From NCBI RefSeq assembly GCF_004296575.1, contig NZ_SAYT01000005.1, positions 1-64,000 on the forward strand: a DNA stretch of 64,000 nt, written 5' to 3'. This DNA is from Dyella amyloliquefaciens. Lineage in GTDB: Bacteria; Pseudomonadota; Gammaproteobacteria; Xanthomonadales; Rhodanobacteraceae. Shown here in pieces: positions 52,377 to 60,928 of this stretch. The notes under the pieces are model-generated. The model searched no databases. It worked only from the letters and a program-made list of their open reading frames with translations, and had not been told where the DNA came from. Both the position numbers and the translations under genes were made by a program. Each line of letters starts with the position of its first letter. The stretch's first letter is position 1.

Positions 52377-52670
52377 TCAGTCGATCGCCGCCTGGAGATA
52401 GGCACTGAGCGCACGATGACGCTGCTGATGCTGACCCAGCGCCTCGCCCAGGTGCTCGCGTTGCTGCCTGGCGAGCGCGCGAACCTCTTCGGTGTGGACC
52501 AGCAGTGCCCTGAAAGTCGCAAGAACGCCCGGTTCCGCCAGGGAGAGCGCGGAGATCAGCGGGCTGCGCTCTGCCTCGCAGCGCGTGACGGCCTCCCAGT
52601 CGCCAGCGCGCGCCGCATCGACCATGCGCGCGCTGATCGCCAGCAGCTCGTCGTTCATCGGGCCGCTCAT
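52377..52670 (-). CDS. FliT-like flagellar chaperone
   Basis: The 97-residue all-helical protein lies directly downstream of fliS (two bases between stop and start). Its size, the two-helix pattern with acidic N-terminus (MNDELLAISARMVDAARAGDWEAVTRCEAER) and its place fit FliT, the chaperone of the filament-cap protein FliD. Sequence similarity alone is weak, so the name is not given as certain. Confidence 0.7.
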   Translation of the reverse strand: MSGPMNDELLAISARMVDAARAGDWEAVTRCEAERSPLISALSLAEPGVLATFRALLVHTEEVRALARQQREHLGEALGQHQQRHRALSAYLQAAID

Positions 52671-52672
52671 GC

Positions 52673-53101
52673 TCAGGCCGCGGCGGTCGAGGCGCCCTGG
52701 GACGCCAGGTAGGTGCTGCGGATCTGCTGCCAGGCTTCGCGCACCGGCGTGAGCAGGTTCACCACCTCATCGATGGCGCGCTCGTCATCGTTGAGCTGGG
52801 CGTGCAGCAGGCGGCGGCTCGCATAGTCGTAGAGCGCATCCAGCCGGCCGGCCAGTTCGGCACCCGACTTGTGGTCGAGGCTGCCACGCAGTTCGCCGAT
52901 GATGGCCTGTGCCTTGCCGAAGTGCGTACCCTTGGCCGGCACGTCGCCGCGACGCATGGCGCCGCGTGCCTGGTTGATGCGATCGATCGCGCCGTCGAAC
53001 AGCATGCTCGTCAGCTGGTGGCGGTCCGCGCCTTCGACGCTGCCGCGGGCGCTGTTGTCCTGGTAGATCGCGCTGGCGTTGCGCGCATAGCCGTAGGTCA
53101 T
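52673..53101 (-). CDS. fliS: Flagellin chaperone FliS
   Basis: The 142-residue helical protein has YARNASAIYQDNSARGSVEGADRHQLTSMLFDGAIDRI at the start, the FliS signature, and RLLHAQLNDDERAIDEVVNLLTPVREAW toward the end. It keeps FliC unfolded for export and delivers it to FlhA. The ATG at 53101 follows fliD by 16 bases. Confidence 0.95.
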   Translation of the reverse strand: MTYGYARNASAIYQDNSARGSVEGADRHQLTSMLFDGAIDRINQARGAMRRGDVPAKGTHFGKAQAIIGELRGSLDHKSGAELAGRLDALYDYASRRLLHAQLNDDERAIDEVVNLLTPVREAWQQIRSTYLASQGASTAAA

Positions 53102-53117
53102 GGTGTCACTTTCCCGT

Positions 53118-54662
53118 TCAGTTCTTCGAGTTCGAGTTGCTGAGCTGCTCGAGGGCCGTGGTCAGGTAACTGCTGGTGTTGTTGAGGGAGGACATCAGCG
53201 TGTCCAGCGCGGTGTACTGCTGCTGCAACTGCGTCTGGTAGGTCGCCATGCGCGCATTCAACGACGTCTGCTGCTGGCCGAGCTGGGTCAGCGTGCTGTT
53301 GAGGCTGTCCATCCGCGTCGGGATGATGCCGCCCGCTTGCGTGTAGGCGTTGATCGTGGTGTTGAGCTGAGTGGCATAGCCGTTGGCGCCGGTGAACAGA
53401 TCCTTCACCGCCGACGGGTTCGACTGGAACGCAGACGAGAGCTTGTCGGTATCCAGGGCCAGCGTGCCATCGGCATTGCGGGTGATGCCCAGGTTGGCAA
53501 GCGTGCCGATGCTATTGCCCTTCACTGCGCCGCTAAGCACGGAGGCGATGCCGCGCTGCACCGAAGTGAGCGTGGTATCGCCCAGCAACACGCCCGCCGC
53601 ACCCGTGCTCGTGTCGTAGCTGGACAGCGAGGAAACGGTGGTTACGTAGCTGTTGTAGGCGTCAACCAGACCCTGGATGGCATTGGTCGCCGCCGTATTG
53701 TCCTGCGCGACCGTCAGCGTATTCGTGCCGGTGCCGGTGAGATTGATGGTGACGCCATCCATCTTGCCCGATACCGAGTTCGATGCACTGGTGACGTCGA
53801 TGCCGTCGATGGTGAGCTTGGCGTCCTGCGCCTCGTTGCTGCCGACGGTGTTGAGCTTGGTGGCCAGCGCCTGCAGCCCGTCGCTGCTGGTCGCGTTCGC
53901 GCTCACGGTAAATGCATTGGCCACACCGGTCTTGCTCGAACTCAGCATCAGCTGCTGTCCGTTCACGCCGTTGACGATGGTCGCCGTCACGCCCGGGTTG
54001 GACGAGGAGCTGTTGATCGCGTTCGCGATATCCGACAGCGAGTTCGTGGCCGACACCGCCACGTTCATGGTGTTGGTGCCCACCGTGATGTTCAGCGTGC
54101 CCTGCCCCACGGCAGTGCCGGAGGCCACCGGGTCGCTGGCGCGCTTCTGCGCAGTCGCCAGCTGGCTCACCGCAATGGTGTAGCTGCCGGGATGCGCGCT
54201 CGACATGGTCGTGGCCGTGCCGATGCTGGAGCTGCTGCCGCTGGGCGTCAGCGTCGAGGTGTAGCTGCTGAACGTGTTGATCGAGGTGAGCGTGGACAGC
54301 GCGCTCTGGATGCCGCCGAGCGCGGAGTTCAGCGACGACAGGCCGGTCAACAGGCTGTTGGTCTGCGTGGTGCGCGTATCGATCTGCTGCTGCGAGGCCG
54401 CCTTGCGTGCGTTCACCAGCGCGGTGACGATCGAATTGACGTCCAGGCCCGAGCCGATGCCGGCGGCGCTGAGCGTGCCACCGCTGGAGCTACTGCTCGA
54501 GCTGCTGGAACTGCCCGAACTGCTCGAACTGGTCGAGCCCGTGCTGGAGCTGGAGGTGCTGCTGCCGCTGGTCGACGAACTGCTGCCCGTACTGGTGTTC
54601 GAGGTAAGCGAGTTGAGCAAGGAGCTCAGGCTGCTACTGCTGGTGGCACTGGTCGTGGTCAT
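53118..54662 (-). CDS. fliD: Flagellar filament cap protein FliD with serine-rich N-terminal extension
   Basis: The 514-residue product has FliD N (GIGSGLDVNSIVTALVNARKAA), a central D2-D3 region with repeated hook-associated motifs, and FliD C (MDSLNSTLTQLGQQQTSLNARMATYQTQLQQQYTALD). Ahead of the conserved start is a ~65-residue stretch, roughly residues 1-66, almost entirely Ser, Thr and Gly. No internal start codon would remove it. The cap promotes flagellin folding at the filament tip. Three hairpins separate the gene from fliC. Confidence 0.93.
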   Translation of the reverse strand: MTTTSATSSSSLSSLLNSLTSNTSTGSSSSTSGSSTSSSSTGSTSSSSSGSSSSSSSSSSGGTLSAAGIGSGLDVNSIVTALVNARKAASQQQIDTRTTQTNSLLTGLSSLNSALGGIQSALSTLTSINTFSSYTSTLTPSGSSSSIGTATTMSSAHPGSYTIAVSQLATAQKRASDPVASGTAVGQGTLNITVGTNTMNVAVSATNSLSDIANAINSSSSNPGVTATIVNGVNGQQLMLSSSKTGVANAFTVSANATSSDGLQALATKLNTVGSNEAQDAKLTIDGIDVTSASNSVSGKMDGVTINLTGTGTNTLTVAQDNTAATNAIQGLVDAYNSYVTTVSSLSSYDTSTGAAGVLLGDTTLTSVQRGIASVLSGAVKGNSIGTLANLGITRNADGTLALDTDKLSSAFQSNPSAVKDLFTGANGYATQLNTTINAYTQAGGIIPTRMDSLNSTLTQLGQQQTSLNARMATYQTQLQQQYTALDTLMSSLNNTSSYLTTALEQLSNSNSKN

Positions 54663-54717
54663 CGCACTGCCTTGTCAGATCCCGATGTGCCCGCCTTCCG
54701 GCGGGGTGGTCGAGCCC

Positions 54718-54839
54718 CCGGCAAAACCCTCGCACGCAAGGGCTTTGCCGGCGGCTCCCGTGACATCGGGCGGATCGAAACCGATCCGCCCGACGGTATT
54801 TCCGGCCGAGGTGATCGCGACCCGGGAGAGTCGCGATCA
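54718..54839 (-). terminator. Three successive hairpins between fliC and fliD
   Basis: Reading from fliC: a 10-base stem (TGATCGCGAC/GTCGCGATCA, 54812-54839) 13 bases after the stop codon, a perfect 12-base stem with four-base loop (TCGGGCGGATCG, 54766-54793), and CCGGCAAA/TTTGCCGG (54718-54751). None has a T-run, so the role may be fliC mRNA 3'-end stabilisation or partial termination. Confidence 0.6.
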
Positions 54840-54852
54840 GGCCTCAGGTCCG

Positions 54853-56343
54853 TTACTGCAACAGCTTCAGCACCTGCTGCGGGTTCGAGTTGGCCTGGGC
54901 CAGCACCGAGATACCGGCCTGCTGCAGCACCTGGGCCTTGCTCAGGGCGGCCGTCTCGGAAGCGAAGTCCGCGTCCTGGATGGTCGACTGCGAGGCCTGC
55001 AGGTTGGTCGTCTGCGCCGCCACCGTGGAGATGGTGGACTGGAAGCGGTTCTGCACCGCACCCAGCTGGGCAGCGAAGTCGCTGACCGTCTTCAGCGCGA
55101 CGTCGACGCGGGACACCAGCGAGTTGGCATCGTCCACCGTCTTCACGTCGGCACCCTGCAGGCTGCCCGAGGTGGTGATGGCCGTGGCCGCCGCGGAGGT
55201 CGCCGCCGCACCCGTGAACTTAAGGGCGTTGGTGGCGGTAGAAGCCGAGTTGGCCGCGGCACCGTAGATGGTCAGGTCACTGCTGGAGTACAGGTTCAGC
55301 GACTTGCCGTCACCGCTGACGGCCGAGCTCACGCCCGTGATGCCGGTGGCATTGATCGCGTCCGACAGATCCTGCACGGTGGCGAAGGTACCGGTGATGT
55401 CCTTGCCGTCGATGTTCAGGTCGCCAGCGGCCAGGGTCAGGCCGGTGGTCGTGGTGCTCGTGCCGCCGGTCGTCGCAGCAGCCGGGACCGTCGAGAGCCC
55501 ATAGGACGAGGCGTCGTTACCGCTAAAGGTAATAGCCGTGCCGCTAGCGTTGGAGAGATCCAGCTCGCCGCTCGTACCGTTGACAGTCGCGACAGTCGCA
55601 CCTGCTGCAGTATTAATCGCATCTGCCAGGTCGCTCGTAGTTGCATACGTTCCCTGCAGATCGGTACTGCCGATCTTGAGATCGCCCGCACCCAGCGTGA
55701 CGCTGCCTGAGGCAAACGCCGCAGCCACACCGTTCGACGTAGCCGTGCCAGCCGTGGTGGTGCCGCCGGTGGTGGTGGTATGGCTGCCAAACAGCGCACT
55801 GATGTCACCGGTCGAGCTGGTGGCGATCTGGCCCATGGCGCTGGACTTCACGCTGGTGCCCAGGTTCACGCTGATGGTCTGGCCGACGTTGGCGCCGATC
55901 TGAAAGCTCTTGGTCTGCATCGAACCGTCGAGCACGTTCGAACCGTTGAACGTGGTCTGGTTGGCGATGCGGGTGATTTCCGCGAGGCGCTGCTGCACTT
56001 CCTGGTCGATCGAGGAACGGTCGGCGTCGGTGTAGGTGCCGTTGGCAGACTGCACGGCCAGGTCGCGGACGGCCTGGAGGTTGGCGGTCACCTGGTCCAG
56101 CGCGGAGCCGGCGGTCTGCGCCAGGTTGATGGCGTCCGAGGCGTTGGCGCTGGCCTGGTTCAGGCCACCGATCTGCGTGGTGTAGCGCTGCGAGATCGCG
56201 AAGCCGGCGGCGTTGTCGGCGGCGCTGTTGATCTTCAGGCCCGAGGACAGACGCTGGGTGGCCTGTGCAAGCGCGCTCTGCGACTTGGTCAGGTTGTTCT
56301 GCGCGTTCAGCGACGAGACGTTGGTATTGATAACGAGAGACAT
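54853..56343 (-). CDS. fliC: Flagellin FliC
   Basis: The 496-residue flagellin has conserved D0/D1 ends (MSLVINTNVSSLNAQNNL at the N-terminus; ILQQ-type coiled end VLAQANSNPQQVLKLLQ at the C-terminus). The variable middle has two FlgIN-type repeats (about residues 230-270 and 305-345, each with LxxGDLxIxGxDxxGT..T..DL.DAIN). The ATG at 56343 has CAGGAG ahead; the open frame to 56403 is leader. A sigma28 promoter lies about 100 bases upstream. Only one flagellin gene is in the window. Confidence 0.96.
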   Translation of the reverse strand: MSLVINTNVSSLNAQNNLTKSQSALAQATQRLSSGLKINSAADNAAGFAISQRYTTQIGGLNQASANASDAINLAQTAGSALDQVTANLQAVRDLAVQSANGTYTDADRSSIDQEVQQRLAEITRIANQTTFNGSNVLDGSMQTKSFQIGANVGQTISVNLGTSVKSSAMGQIATSSTGDISALFGSHTTTTGGTTTAGTATSNGVAAAFASGSVTLGAGDLKIGSTDLQGTYATTSDLADAINTAAGATVATVNGTSGELDLSNASGTAITFSGNDASSYGLSTVPAAATTGGTSTTTTGLTLAAGDLNIDGKDITGTFATVQDLSDAINATGITGVSSAVSGDGKSLNLYSSSDLTIYGAAANSASTATNALKFTGAAATSAAATAITTSGSLQGADVKTVDDANSLVSRVDVALKTVSDFAAQLGAVQNRFQSTISTVAAQTTNLQASQSTIQDADFASETAALSKAQVLQQAGISVLAQANSNPQQVLKLLQ

Positions 56344-56438
56344 GGATTTCTCCTGCGTAAACCGGTGGCCGGTCTGATTGGCTTTGTTCTTGCCGGCGGT
56401 CACGGCCCGTTAGTGGAGTGCCATCCGCCTCAGTGAGC

Positions 56439-56465
56439 TTTTCGGCGTCATTTCCAATTACTTGA
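56439..56465 (-). promoter_or_regulatory. FliA (sigma28) promoter of fliC
   Basis: The minus strand has TCAAGTAA, 11 bases, then GCCGAAAA, matching the FliA consensus (TAAAGTTT / GCCGATAA) with correct spacing. The expected start near 56432 leaves a leader of about 90 bases before the fliC ATG. fliA is encoded in the same cluster. Confidence 0.8.
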
Positions 56466-56574
56466 GCCGATTTCCCCGTTTCGTGACGGGGCTCACCCTG
56501 TGCTGCCAATTGACCGTGCTTTTCCGCTACGCCTTGCCTCCCGCGTGTTGCTGTTGATCGTTGCGACATGCAAA

Positions 56575-56594
56575 TGGCCACGCACGCGTGGCCA
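56575..56594 (-). terminator. Hairpin downstream of flgL
   Basis: TGGCCACGC and GCGTGGCCA form a 9-base stem 13 bases after the flgL stop codon, followed by TTTG on the minus strand. It could separate the flgKL transcript from fliC. A second hairpin, CCCCG/CGGGG, lies further on near 56474-56491, just upstream of the fliC -35 element. Confidence 0.5.
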
Positions 56595-56607
56595 TCCACG
56601 ACATCGC

Positions 56608-57834
56608 TTACTTGAGGTAGTTGAACAGGCTCATCGATTTCACCTGCGCAAATACCTGCTGCGAGGCCTGCAGTGCGGCCGACTGCAACGACAGATTGCT
56701 GATTGCCGTGTACTGGTCGGCACCCGCCACGTCGGTCAGGGCCGACTGATAGGTGACATTGAGATCCTGATAGGCACCCTGCTGCTGCGTCAGCGTATTG
56801 AGCCGTCCGCCGATGGACACCTGCGTCGCGCTGAGTGTCGACTGCGCCTGGTCGATCGACTCGATCTGGCGACTCATCTGGTTGGCGAGCTGCGTGTCGC
56901 TGGTGCCGCCCTGCAGCGCCGAGATCATGTTGCTCAGCGTGGTGAACACATCCTGCTGGCCACCCGTCGACACCGACACGGTATCGCCCGCCGCCGGCGT
57001 GCCGCTCATCGCGATGTTCATGCCGTTGAAGCTGATCGAGCCGCCGTCCTGATAGGTGCCGCCGACCTGGTTGCCGCTGCTGTCGAGCACCGGATTACCG
57101 TTGGCATCGGCCGCCGTCCAGTTGCCGCTGGCATCGAAGGAAATGGTGTAGCCGCCGCCACTGCCGGCCTTGGTGCTGTTCCACGCACTGAGGTCGGTGA
57201 CGCTGTTGGCGCCCACCACCAGCGTGCCGGTATTGGCATTGCTGGCGCTGGCCGTGAACGAGCCATTGCCGGCCGGGATATTCATGAACAGGCCGGAGCC
57301 CGCGTCACCCGTCACCACTTGCAGGCCCGAACCCACGGATGCGTGCTGCGAATCGTCGTTGCCCACATAGCTCACCGTGCCGTTCGTGCCCACCTGGAAC
57401 GGCGCACGCGTGGTGCTGGTGCCGGCAAACAAGGCATTGCCGTTGCTGTCGGTGGTGTTGGCCAGCTGCACGAGCTGGTCGCGAATCTGGCTGAGCTGGC
57501 TGGCAATGCTCTTGCGATCGGAATCACCCAGGGTGCCGTTGATCGCCTGCAGGCCGAGCGTGCGCGCGCTGTCCAGCACGCTGTTCACCGACGTGAGCGT
57601 GCTCGCCTCGGTGTTGAGGCGCGTGTTCGCGCTGTCGATATTGCTCGAGTACTGCGTGTTCGCCGCGATGACGTGACTCAGGCTGACCACCTGGCCGGCG
57701 CCTGCCGGATCATCGGACGCCACGTTGATGCGCACGCCGGTGGTGACTTCGTTCTGCGTCGCCGCCAGCGAGCTCTGCTGGCTGAGCATCGTGGTGACGG
57801 ACTGCTGGTACATCCAGCTCGTGGAAAGGCGCAT
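56608..57834 (-). CDS. flgL: Hook-filament junction protein FlgL
   Basis: The 408-residue product has the flagellin-like N-terminal coiled coil (MRLSTSWMYQQSVTTMLSQQ, ATQNEVTTGVRINVASDDP) and C-terminal coil ending SLFNYLK. It joins hook and filament with FlgK. The ATG at 57834 is six bases after the flgK stop codon. A variable middle has a Gly/Asn/Asp-rich domain. Confidence 0.95.
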   Translation of the reverse strand: MRLSTSWMYQQSVTTMLSQQSSLAATQNEVTTGVRINVASDDPAGAGQVVSLSHVIAANTQYSSNIDSANTRLNTEASTLTSVNSVLDSARTLGLQAINGTLGDSDRKSIASQLSQIRDQLVQLANTTDSNGNALFAGTSTTRAPFQVGTNGTVSYVGNDDSQHASVGSGLQVVTGDAGSGLFMNIPAGNGSFTASASNANTGTLVVGANSVTDLSAWNSTKAGSGGGYTISFDASGNWTAADANGNPVLDSSGNQVGGTYQDGGSISFNGMNIAMSGTPAAGDTVSVSTGGQQDVFTTLSNMISALQGGTSDTQLANQMSRQIESIDQAQSTLSATQVSIGGRLNTLTQQQGAYQDLNVTYQSALTDVAGADQYTAISNLSLQSAALQASQQVFAQVKSMSLFNYLK

Positions 57835-57840
57835 GGCGGT

Positions 57841-59715
57841 TTATCCGTTGATCGCGGAAATCAGGCTGCTGAAGATGGTCTGCGAGGTGGAAATCACCTG
57901 CGCCGAGGCCTGATAGGCCTGTTGGTAACGCACCAGGCTGGCGGCCTCTTCGTCGAGGTTCACGCCAGAGACGCTCTGCTGCGCGGACATCGCCTGGTTG
58001 TAGAGGCTGGTCTGCGTGGTGAGGTTGGTCTGCGCCTGGCTGCCCACGGTGCCGATGTTGGTGGTCAGCGTGCCGTAGCTGTCGATCACCGACTGCTTGC
58101 CGCCGTTGAGCACCCCCTTGTCGGCCAGCGACGCCATCGCCAGCGCATTGCTGGTGTCGTTGAGGCCGTTCGAGTTGATGCCGATGGTGTAGCTGTCGTT
58201 CGCTGCCGGCGTGCCGGAAGGCGTCACGCTCCAGCCGTTGGCGCTGATGGTCTGTCCAGGCGTGTAGCTGCCGCTTCCAAGCACATTGCCGCCGCTGTCG
58301 GTGACCTGATAGCTGCCGGCCGTGGGGAAACTCAGCGTGGCGTTGCTGAGCAGCGCCGCGTTGGTCGGATCATCCACGGTTACCGCGCCGATGCTGCCGG
58401 TGCCGGTGTTGGCACTGGCGGCCGTGGACGTGAGGGCCGCAGCCGCGGCGATGCCGTTGGGATCGGTCATCGTCAGTGCGAGGCCACTGGCTGCTGCACG
58501 CGTGGGCTGGATCTTGAAGCTGTCACCCGTCTGGGCACTGCCGGACAGGCTGAAGGTCATGCCGTCCGCGGAATACGTGCCATCCGGATTGCTCGTCATC
58601 GCCACGCTCTGGCCCGCCGTGGTGGCGAGGTTCCAGTTGTTCCCGTCGTAGCTGAGCACGTAGTCGGAGGTGGTGAGTTGCGAGACGTCGGTGATGCTGG
58701 CCGAAACGCTGGCACTGCCCTTGTTGTTGGTATTGCCCATCACCGCCGGCGAGGGCACGCTGAACATCGCTCCGCCCTGGTTGCCATTGAGGTCCAGGCC
58801 CTTGGCCTGCTGCGTGTTGACGCTGGTGGCGAGTGCCACGGCCGCCTGGCCGAGCTGGTTCTGCACGCTGTCCAGCACGTTGCTGCGGTAATCGAGCAGC
58901 GCGCCGAGCGTGCCACCGCTGATCTTGGTGGTGATGTCGGTACCGGTGGTGTCGAGCACGGCGGTGCGCGAGGCGTCGTACGCATCCTTGCCCGTCGAAA
59001 GCGCGAACGACTTGTCGCCGCTCACCAGCGCCTGCCCGCTGGAGGCATACACGCTGATGGTGCCGTCCGACTGGGCATAGGTGGATACACCCATGTAGCC
59101 CGACAGCGTCTGGATCATGGTGTCGCGCTGGTCCAGCAGGTCGTTCGGTACGTTGTTGCCGGCCTGGCGGATCTTCGCGTTGAGGTCGGCGATGCTGCTC
59201 GACACGCTGTTGATGCCGTCGACCGTGGTGCTGATCTGGCTGTTCACCTGGCCCTGCTGCGCCGTGAACTGCTGGGCCAGGGTGTTGAACGTGGTGACCA
59301 TGGAGCTGGCACTGCCAAGCAGCGACTGGCGGCTTGAAGCCACGCCCGGCGTGTTGGCGACGGTATCGAAGGCGCCGTAGAAGCTGTCCAGCGAGCTCTG
59401 CAGGTTGCCGCTGGCGCTGAGCATGCTGTTGAGCGTGGTGGTCAGGTTGTTGTACGTCGTTGCGCGCTGCAGGCTGGAATTGCTGGTCCACAGCGCGCTG
59501 GTGAGGAAGTCGCTGTAGGCGCGCTGCACCGACTGCACGTCGACACCGCTGCCAATGGTGTAACGCCCGCCGCCCGGCGAGATGCTTTCGTTCTGCACCA
59601 CGCTCTGCCGGCTGTAACCGGTGGTGTTGACGTTGCTGATGTTGTTGCCGACCGTGGTCAGCGCCACCTGGGCGGCGTTCAGCCCCGAGGCACCGATACT
59701 GAGAAGGTTGGACAT
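57841..59715 (-). CDS. flgK: Hook-filament junction protein FlgK
   Basis: The 624-residue product has the FlgK N-terminus (LLSIGASGLNAAQVALTTVGNNISNVNTTGYSRQ) and C-terminus with GVNLDEEAASLVRYQQAYQASAQVISTSQTIFSSLI. Its N-terminal motif is shared with rod/hook proteins. The ATG at 59715 is 18 bases after flgJ. Confidence 0.96.
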   Translation of the reverse strand: MSNLLSIGASGLNAAQVALTTVGNNISNVNTTGYSRQSVVQNESISPGGGRYTIGSGVDVQSVQRAYSDFLTSALWTSNSSLQRATTYNNLTTTLNSMLSASGNLQSSLDSFYGAFDTVANTPGVASSRQSLLGSASSMVTTFNTLAQQFTAQQGQVNSQISTTVDGINSVSSSIADLNAKIRQAGNNVPNDLLDQRDTMIQTLSGYMGVSTYAQSDGTISVYASSGQALVSGDKSFALSTGKDAYDASRTAVLDTTGTDITTKISGGTLGALLDYRSNVLDSVQNQLGQAAVALATSVNTQQAKGLDLNGNQGGAMFSVPSPAVMGNTNNKGSASVSASITDVSQLTTSDYVLSYDGNNWNLATTAGQSVAMTSNPDGTYSADGMTFSLSGSAQTGDSFKIQPTRAAASGLALTMTDPNGIAAAAALTSTAASANTGTGSIGAVTVDDPTNAALLSNATLSFPTAGSYQVTDSGGNVLGSGSYTPGQTISANGWSVTPSGTPAANDSYTIGINSNGLNDTSNALAMASLADKGVLNGGKQSVIDSYGTLTTNIGTVGSQAQTNLTTQTSLYNQAMSAQQSVSGVNLDEEAASLVRYQQAYQASAQVISTSQTIFSSLISAING

Positions 59716-59733
59716 GGATCGTTCCCTGACGGC

Positions 59734-60666
59734 TTATTCGGAGGAGTTCGGCCCAGCGCTGACATTCTTTAGCGCGGCCAGTGCTTCTTTCATGGCGGGG
59801 CTGTTGGCGATGGCCACGATTTTTTGCGCATAGGAGGGGTCGGTGGCGTAGCCGCCGCTGACCAGACCGCGCGCAAAACCCACCACATCCTCGCCGTGGT
59901 TCAGTGCCTTGGCGTAGCGCGGGTTGTCGGCGATCAGCTGGGCATAGTCGTTGAACGACTCGCCCGGGTTGTTGTACGAACGGAACTGCGCGCGGCGGTG
60001 CACGGCTACGCCATCCTCGAACTCCAGCGTGGGCACGCTCACTTTCTCGCCATCCCAGCTGCTGCCGGCCTTCATGCCGAACAGGTTGTTGCTGGTATTC
60101 CCGTTGGAGCGGGACGGCATGTGCTTGCCCCACTGCGTTTCCAGCGCCGCCTGGGCCAGCACGGCGCGCACCGACACGCCGAGTTTCTCGGCCGCCTCCT
60201 GGGCATAGGGCGCCAGCTGCTTCACGAATTCCTGGGCATCCTGCGGCAGCAACTTCACCACCTCGGAGCCAGCGGACTTGGCGGCATTGGCGACCGAACT
60301 CAGTCGCTGCTGCCAATCGTCACTCTTCGCGGCGTCGCCCGTGCTCGAAGACGACGCGCCACCCAACTGGCGCATCAGCATCTGCGCAATACCCAGGCCG
60401 TTGCCCTGCGACAGGTTCACCGACAGCTGCTGGTCGAACATGTCGCGCCAGGCATTACCCGACTCGCTGTCGCCCAGGCCATCGCCCGGACTCGCGTCGC
60501 GCATCGACTTCAGCATCATCTGCGTGAAGATGGATTCGAACTGCTTGGCAACGGCCGGCAGCGCGGACTTCGCATCCGACTGTGCCGACTGGCGCAAAGC
60601 CCCGAACCCGGACAGATCGGTCCAGGTATTGAGGCTCTTGGTCGCGTCGCCTGGGAGCATGTTCAT
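59734..60666 (-). CDS. flgJ: Rod assembly protein and muramidase FlgJ
   Basis: The 310-residue bifunctional product has a rod-binding N-terminal domain (VAKQFESIFTQMMLKSMRDASPGDGL) and a C-terminal glucosaminidase domain with AQAALETQWGKHMPS (catalytic Glu) and SFNDYAQLIADNPRYAKAL, which opens the peptidoglycan for the rod. The ATG at 60666 has GGAG five bases ahead; both this ribosome site and the start codon lie within the arm of a long inverted repeat. Confidence 0.95.
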   Translation of the reverse strand: MNMLPGDATKSLNTWTDLSGFGALRQSAQSDAKSALPAVAKQFESIFTQMMLKSMRDASPGDGLGDSESGNAWRDMFDQQLSVNLSQGNGLGIAQMLMRQLGGASSSSTGDAAKSDDWQQRLSSVANAAKSAGSEVVKLLPQDAQEFVKQLAPYAQEAAEKLGVSVRAVLAQAALETQWGKHMPSRSNGNTSNNLFGMKAGSSWDGEKVSVPTLEFEDGVAVHRRAQFRSYNNPGESFNDYAQLIADNPRYAKALNHGEDVVGFARGLVSGGYATDPSYAQKIVAIANSPAMKEALAALKNVSAGPNSSE

Positions 60667-60920
60667 GGTCTCTCCGTGGCCCGCGTTGACTCCATGCGCC
60701 CGCCAGGGAGTGGAGCGTGGCGCCGCGCCTGACTGGCCGTCAGGTCAAGCCGCGCGCCGCTTCCTGGCGGGCGCATGGAGTCAACCCTTCGGGCCGGGTC
60801 TGTTTGCCCGCAGTCCGGCGTCATCGCTCGGTTGTGTATCGACATACACGCCCTCGCTCTTCCTTGGCCCGCGCGCAAACAGCTCCCGGCGCGGGCCACG
60901 GAGAGACCATGAACAGGCTC
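60655..60920. repeat. Nested inverted-repeat element between flgJ and flgI
   Basis: Outer arms, 25 bases and perfect, are 60661-60685 and 60890-60914, extending six bases with one mismatch to 60655 and 60920. Inner arms, 23 bases and perfect, are 60685-60707 and 60763-60785. A central hairpin CCTGAC/GTCAGG is at 60728-60744, a GTGTAT/ATACAC dyad at 60834-60849, and a TGGCCCGCGC/GCGCGGGCCA pair at 60865-60898. The left outer arm contains the flgJ start; the right arm repeats it on the plus strand (ATG AAC AGG CTC TAG). Confidence 0.75.
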
Positions 60921-60928
60921 TAGCGCCA

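Noticed and set aside
56500-59337. A 945-codon open frame on the plus strand
   Set aside because: Antisense to flgL and flgK; composition (Arg, His, Ala, Gly, Val) is that of a mirror frame of Ser/Thr/Asn-rich coding DNA.
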